Below the pieces are notes generated by a model that saw only the letters and a list, made by a program, of their open reading frames with translations, made no database searches and had not been told where the DNA came from. This document shows positions 60,830-64,000 of a stretch of DNA of 64,000 bases, piece after piece; position 1 is the first letter of the stretch, and the number at the start of each line of letters is the position of its first letter. A program made the translations under genes and the position numbers. The stretch comes from Pedobacter kyonggii (GTDB lineage Bacteria > Bacteroidota > Bacteroidia > Sphingobacteriales > Sphingobacteriaceae). The stretch covers positions 204,934 through 268,933 of the forward strand of contig NZ_SIXF01000006.1 of NCBI RefSeq assembly GCF_004310665.1, in the 5' to 3' direction.

Positions 60830-61390
60830 TCAACTGCAAACTGCCAACTGTTTCCTAATCTGTTTAACTTTCGCAAAAAAGGCAATACTTTCTTTATCAA
60901 TCAGAAAATCCATGGTCTGCAAAAGTTCTTCTCTTATCCAATTGTGTTTAGTGTTCAAATTAGCCAAGATGTTTAAACAATGTGATTTTATGGCCACTGG
61001 AATCTTCTCATCAATTAACCAGGTAAAAACAACCCCTACCAAATGATCGGTATCATAACCGGCAAGAGTCTTTTTAATTTCCATAGTGGCATTTTTCTTC
61101 GTCATAAAGGCCAGGATTTTAACATAATGCCTCAATGCCGATAAATTGCTTTGTTGCGGAAATTTCTCCAAAAAATAAAATACGTAAGGCAGAAATCTCT
61201 GCTGATGGGCAGTATATACATTTTCTAAAATCCATGCGGCCCTAAAACCAATCTGTTCATCATGATAGAAACTTAAATCGATCAGGTCTTTCACGGAAAA
61301 GGTGTCTTCTGAGGCAATTGCGGCTAACTTTTCTACTTTACTTTTTTGAAGTGTTGTTTTTATGGTATCTAGCAAGGTATGATTTGGCAT
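60830..61390 (-). CDS. HEAT-like helical protein of unknown function
   Basis: I do not recognise a defined family for this 186-residue cytosolic protein. It is all-helical with repeated pairs of helices such as DEQIGFRAAWILENVYTAH, NLSALRHYVKILAFM and AIKSHCLNILANL, which look like HEAT/ARM units used in protein or nucleic-acid binding (DNA alkylation repair proteins have a similar layout). It has no signal, membrane helix or enzyme motif. It is monocistronic, divergent from the ABC-F gene. Confidence 0.6.
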   Translation of the reverse strand: MPNHTLLDTIKTTLQKSKVEKLAAIASEDTFSVKDLIDLSFYHDEQIGFRAAWILENVYTAHQQRFLPYVFYFLEKFPQQSNLSALRHYVKILAFMTKKNATMEIKKTLAGYDTDHLVGVVFTWLIDEKIPVAIKSHCLNILANLNTKHNWIREELLQTMDFLIDKESIAFFAKVKQIRKQLAVCS

Positions 61391-61418
61391 GGGACTAAAA
61401 TAAATATTTTAGCAGATT

Positions 61419-61450
61419 AAACCTCGCAGGTTTTAAAAACTGCGAGGTTT
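61419..61450. repeat. AAACCTCGCAGG palindrome
   Basis: AAACCTCGCAG (61419-61429) pairs with CTGCGAGGTTT (61440-61450), and the TTT/AAA next to the loop also pairs. Its design is like the 16033 palindrome, which has CTATC where this one has CTCGC. Confidence 0.7.
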
Positions 61451-61697
61451 GATGTGGGTTTTAACAAACTTGCCAAAAGCTTCTCCTCTTTGTAAAATAA
61501 ACCCGGTATTAGCGAACACGGAGTGCAATGTAGTAAAGCGGATAACGGGACTGCCTGAGCCACAAAGTACCGAGCCCTTCATTTTCAAATTCTCGATCCC
61601 AACCTTTCTACCCTCACCTTCCCGCCTTCAACTTTCTTTTCAGATATTAATCCCAAACCTTTCCTTCTTCTGTCTTTTTACCCTCAACCTTTTTGCG

Positions 61698-61705
61698 TAT
61701 CTTTG
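61698..61705 (+). promoter_or_regulatory. -7 box for the ABC-F gene
   Basis: TATCTTTG matches TAnnTTTG exactly, with a TTTT at the -33 distance (61675-61678). It lies 20 bases before the ATG at 61726. Confidence 0.55.
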
Positions 61706-61725
61706 CGGCTTATTTCAATTATAGC

Positions 61726-63348
61726 ATGATTTCAGTTTCTAATTTATCGTTACGATACGGCAAACGCACATTATTTGAAGATGTTAACCTAAAATTTACC
61801 CAGGGCAACTGCTACGGTGTAATTGGGGCTAACGGCGCAGGTAAATCTACTTTTCTAAAAATTTTATCGGGAGAAGTTAACCAAACTTCTGGTAGCGTGG
61901 CTTTTACTCCAGGCGAAAGAATGGCGGTTTTAAAGCAAAACCACTACGAATTTGATGAGTTTTCGGTATTAGAAACCGTAATGATTGGCCATAAAGAACT
62001 TTATGCCATCATGAAAGAGAAAGATGCCATTTATATGAAAGAAGATTTCTCGGAGAAAGATGGCGAACGTGCCGGAGAGCTTGAAAATCTTTTTGCCGAA
62101 ATGGATGGCTGGAACATGGAAAGCAATGCTGCAACCATGTTGAGCAATTTGGGCATTACCGAAGATAACCACTATAAATTACTAAAAGAGCTAGACAATA
62201 CGCAGAAAGTACGCGTGTTATTGGCGCAGGCCTTATTTGGTAATCCGGATATTTTATTACTGGATGAGCCTACCAACGATTTGGATATCGAAACCATTGC
62301 CTGGTTAGAGAACTTCCTGGCCGATTATCAGAACATTGTATTGGTTGTATCGCACGACAGGCACTTTCTAGATGCAGTTTGTACGCATATTGTGGATATC
62401 GATTTCGCTAAAATGAGCATTTATACCGGTAACTATACCTTCTGGTACGAATCTAGTCAGCTGGCATTAAAACAGCGTAGCGACCAGAATAAAAAAATGG
62501 AAGATAAGGTGAAGGAGCTACAGGAATTTATCCGCAGGTTTAGTGCAAATGCATCTAAATCAAAACAGGCAACTTCTCGTAAGAAAGCTTTAGATAAGAT
62601 TGATATTACCGAAATTAAAGCATCGAGCAGAAAATATCCGGCCATTATCTTCAATAATACTGGTCGTGAGGCTGGTGACCAGATTTTACAGGTAGAAAAC
62701 CTGGGCAAAAACGGAAACGATGGTGTTTTGTTCGACAAAATTACCTTCATGGTAAATAAAGGTGATAAAATTGCTGTGTTATCTCAGAACAGTTTAGCTA
62801 CCGCAGCATTTTACGATGTTTTAACGGGCAGAGACTCAGACCATAGAGGAGAATTTAAATGGGGTGTTACCATTAGCACTGCAGATATCCCTAACGATAA
62901 CTCTGAATATTTTGCAGGTAAAGATGAAAACCTGGTAGATTGGTTGCGTGAGTACTCTGGCACCGATGCGGATGAGCAATTTGTACGTAGCTTTTTAGGC
63001 CGTATGTTATTCTCAGGCGAAGAGGTACTTAAAAATGTAAAAGTGCTTTCAGGGGGCGAAAAAATGCGTTGTATGTTTTCTAGAATGATGTTACAACAAG
63101 CCAACCTGTTAATGTTCGATGAGCCAACCAATCACCTGGATCTCGAATCTATCGAAGCACTGAACAATGGCATGAAAGATTTTAAAGGTGCGATATTGTT
63201 TACCTCACGAGATCACCAGTTAACCGAAACCGTTGCCAACCGTATTATCGAAATTACACCCAAAGGTACCATTGATAAGTTGATGACTTACGATGAATAT
63301 ATCAACAGCAGCGATGTTGCAAAACTAAGAGAAGAAATGTATTCTTAA
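61726..63348 (+). CDS. ABC-F ATPase (YbiT-like)
   Basis: The 540-residue product has two ABC domains in tandem with no transmembrane segment. Domain 1 has Walker A GANGAGKST, Walker B ILLLDEPTNDLD and SHDRHF, but its signature is LDNTQKVR. Domain 2 has a good signature LSGGEKMR and Walker B LLMFDEPTNHLD, while its Walker A has decayed to SQNSLATAAF and its H-loop reads TSRDHQL. A long linker helix pair (about 245-300, KKMEDKVKELQEF) is the P-site tRNA-interaction motif. Like YbiT it probably acts on stalled ribosomes. The ATG at 61726 is chosen; a TTG at 61693 overlaps the promoter. Confidence 0.88.
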   Translation: MISVSNLSLRYGKRTLFEDVNLKFTQGNCYGVIGANGAGKSTFLKILSGEVNQTSGSVAFTPGERMAVLKQNHYEFDEFSVLETVMIGHKELYAIMKEKDAIYMKEDFSEKDGERAGELENLFAEMDGWNMESNAATMLSNLGITEDNHYKLLKELDNTQKVRVLLAQALFGNPDILLLDEPTNDLDIETIAWLENFLADYQNIVLVVSHDRHFLDAVCTHIVDIDFAKMSIYTGNYTFWYESSQLALKQRSDQNKKMEDKVKELQEFIRRFSANASKSKQATSRKKALDKIDITEIKASSRKYPAIIFNNTGREAGDQILQVENLGKNGNDGVLFDKITFMVNKGDKIAVLSQNSLATAAFYDVLTGRDSDHRGEFKWGVTISTADIPNDNSEYFAGKDENLVDWLREYSGTDADEQFVRSFLGRMLFSGEEVLKNVKVLSGGEKMRCMFSRMMLQQANLLMFDEPTNHLDLESIEALNNGMKDFKGAILFTSRDHQLTETVANRIIEITPKGTIDKLMTYDEYINSSDVAKLREEMYS

Positions 63349-63394
63349 TTTTCTTCAACTAAAATATCGATTTAAAAGCCACATGCATTTGCAC

Positions 63395-63432
63395 TGCCCC
63401 CAAAAAGTTAGACACTATTTGGGGGCATTTTT
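63395..63432 (+). terminator. Hairpin at the IS left end that may insulate the transposase
   Basis: TGCCCCCAAA (63395-63404) pairs with TTTGGGGGCA (63418-63427) and is followed by TTTTT, just before the OrfA ATG at 63433. Such a stem can stop readthrough from neighbouring genes and hide the start codon. Confidence 0.65.
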
Positions 63433-63945
63433 ATGCGAAGAAAGTACACAGCAGAATTTAGGCTGAAGCTAGTCAAAGAATATCTAGCAGGACAATCCAA
63501 GAAAGGATTAGCAGAACTTCATGGAGTTCCACGAACATTACTGAGAAGGTGGATAAGCTATTATGAATCATTTGGTAACCTCGGATTGGTTTCAAAGAAA
63601 ACCAACAATTATCCAATTGAGCTAAAGGTTTTAGCCATTGAATGTTATCGATACAAAACTCTATCTTTGAAAGAATGTTGTATCCGTTTTAATATTGCAA
63701 ATGATGGCACGCTATTAGGCTGGCTACGGAAGTATGAGCAGTTCGGCATAGGCGGATTAGATGCAAAACCAAAAGGACGCAAACCCATGCAAGAAGACAA
63801 GAAGCCATTATCGAAGAAAGAGAAACCGTTAACCAGACTCGAAGAGCTTGAAAGGGAAAACTTATATCTACGTGCTGAAAATGAAGTGCTAAAAAAGCTC
63901 GAGGCCTTAACCCTGAAGAAACAAGCGCAAAAGAGAAAGCGTTAG
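63433..63945 (+). CDS. IS150-type transposase subunit OrfA
   Basis: The 170-residue protein has two helix-turn-helix units: RKYTAEFRLKLVKEYLAGQSKKGLAELHGVPRTLLRRWISYYE and LKECCIRFNIANDGTLLGWLRKYE. A basic linker and a leucine-zipper-like coiled coil (about 135-157, RLEELERENLYLRAENEVLKKL) follow. This is the standard OrfA layout of IS150-group elements. It binds the IS ends and, after a -1 ribosomal shift near its end, is fused to the DDE domain of OrfB to make the full transposase. Confidence 0.88.
   Translation: MRRKYTAEFRLKLVKEYLAGQSKKGLAELHGVPRTLLRRWISYYESFGNLGLVSKKTNNYPIELKVLAIECYRYKTLSLKECCIRFNIANDGTLLGWLRKYEQFGIGGLDAKPKGRKPMQEDKKPLSKKEKPLTRLEELERENLYLRAENEVLKKLEALTLKKQAQKRKR
63891..63897 (+). 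promoter_or_regulatory. Programmed -1 frameshift site A-AAA-AAG
   Basis: AAAAAAG (63891-63897) lies in the OrfA frame as A AAA AAG (codons 63892 and 63895), the classic slippery heptamer. From 63897 the -1 frame reads ARGLNPEETSAKEKALVIEE and continues to the window end, matching the start of OrfB. Confidence 0.8.
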
Positions 63946-64000
63946 TTATTGAGGAGTTGAGGCTAAAATATCCATTGGAACATTTGCTGCATATTGTAAA
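63897..64000 (+). CDS. OrfB transposase, N-terminal fragment reached by frameshift
   Basis: In the -1 frame, codons from 63897 to the window end encode about 34 residues (ending KYPLEHLLHIV) that match the beginning of IS150-group OrfB. The DDE catalytic domain lies outside the window. A separate OrfB start cannot be assigned from this part. Confidence 0.7.

Larger units (their letters stand above)
61391..61725. other. Spacer with palindrome, repeat remnant and promoter
   Basis: A near-perfect palindrome AAACCTCGCAG...CTGCGAGGTTT (61419-61450) lies close to the HEAT-like gene. A repeat remnant (ACCCGGTATTAGCGAACACGG, GTAAAGCGGATAACGGGACTG, 61501-61555) follows. A 91-codon plus-strand frame here is not supported as a gene. 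The ABC-F promoter box is at 61698. Confidence 0.55.
63390..64000 (+). mobile_element. IS150-group (IS3 family) insertion sequence, left part
   Basis: The left end is TGCACTGCCCCCAAAAAGTT (63390-63409), with the terminal TG and the GCCCCCAAAAAGTTAGAC block typical of the IS150 group. OrfA follows at 63433-63945, and the start of OrfB is reached in the -1 frame at 63897-64000. The element continues beyond the window, so its right end and target duplication cannot be seen. A hairpin near the left end (63395-63427) may block outside transcription. Confidence 0.85.

Noticed and set aside
61449-61724. 91-codon plus-strand frame
   Set aside because: It covers a repeat remnant and the ABC-F promoter; composition is not protein-like.
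1-64000. tRNA or rRNA genes
   Set aside because: No tRNA-like T-loop plus acceptor pattern or rRNA segment was recognised on either strand.

Overview
The window is a chromosomal stretch from a low-GC Bacteroidota, most likely family Sphingobacteriaceae and probably Pedobacter or a close relative (inference from gene content and protein style; no rRNA is present to confirm it). The signs are exact Bacteroidota promoter boxes (TAnnTTTG, often with TTTG 19 bases upstream), an almost complete absence of Shine-Dalgarno sequences, a type IX secretion sorting domain on a subtilase, many small outer-membrane beta-barrels, and intergenic regions crowded with palindromic repeats. It holds about 47 protein genes, one predicted small RNA and the left end of an IS150-group insertion sequence. 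No tRNA, rRNA or CRISPR array was found.

Layout. 0-2.2 kb: the tail of an SGNH esterase, a lipoprotein with a protease-type beta-sandwich domain, and an SRPBCC protein. 2.4-9.2 kb: one operon for a tripartite RND efflux pump (TolC-like, RND, adaptor) ending in its probable AraC regulator. 9.4-16 kb: a 2-oxoglutarate oxygenase, an APH-fold kinase, a dienelactone hydrolase, a GH2 beta-galactosidase and an SMP-30 lactonase-like protein. 16-19.6 kb: a heterodimeric ABC exporter with one crippled ATP site. 19.7-27.9 kb: a scramblase-like protein, a CvfB-type S1 protein, a four-helix sensor-like membrane protein, a RecD2/Pif1-like helicase, a DACNV-type diadenylate-cyclase-like protein, then DUF3822-rsmD and coaD. 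28.2-34.4 kb: an ECF sigma factor with a membrane partner, a Nudix hydrolase, a predicted sRNA on the minus strand, a coiled-coil membrane protein, a zinc alcohol dehydrogenase, and pyrE with an SRPBCC gene.

34.5-45.4 kb: a GH78 alpha-L-rhamnosidase, ClpB, three outer-membrane beta-barrels with an unusual 22-residue-repeat exported protein between two of them, an Fsr-like MFS exporter and an FMN reductase. 45.4-59 kb: a run of exported hydrolases (M28, subtilase with T9SS tail, M57, S9/DPP4-like, M1-like) and two paralogous polysaccharide deacetylases that bracket the M1 gene, plus a DUF3298 lipoprotein. 59-64 kb: a Gre-like protein, DUF1801, nitroreductase, a HEAT-like protein, a YbiT-like ABC-F protein and the start of the IS element.

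The cell suggested is a polymer-degrading heterotroph: plant-polysaccharide enzymes, secreted peptidases and drug or solvent exporters are mixed with housekeeping genes (pyrE, coaD, rsmD, clpB). The observations most worth following up are the predicted sRNA at 30.4 kb, the DAC-domain protein with an altered RHR motif, the subtilase in which lysine sits at the catalytic aspartate position, the recently duplicated repeat protein, and several distinct palindromic repeat families, two of which alternate around the sigma-factor operon.
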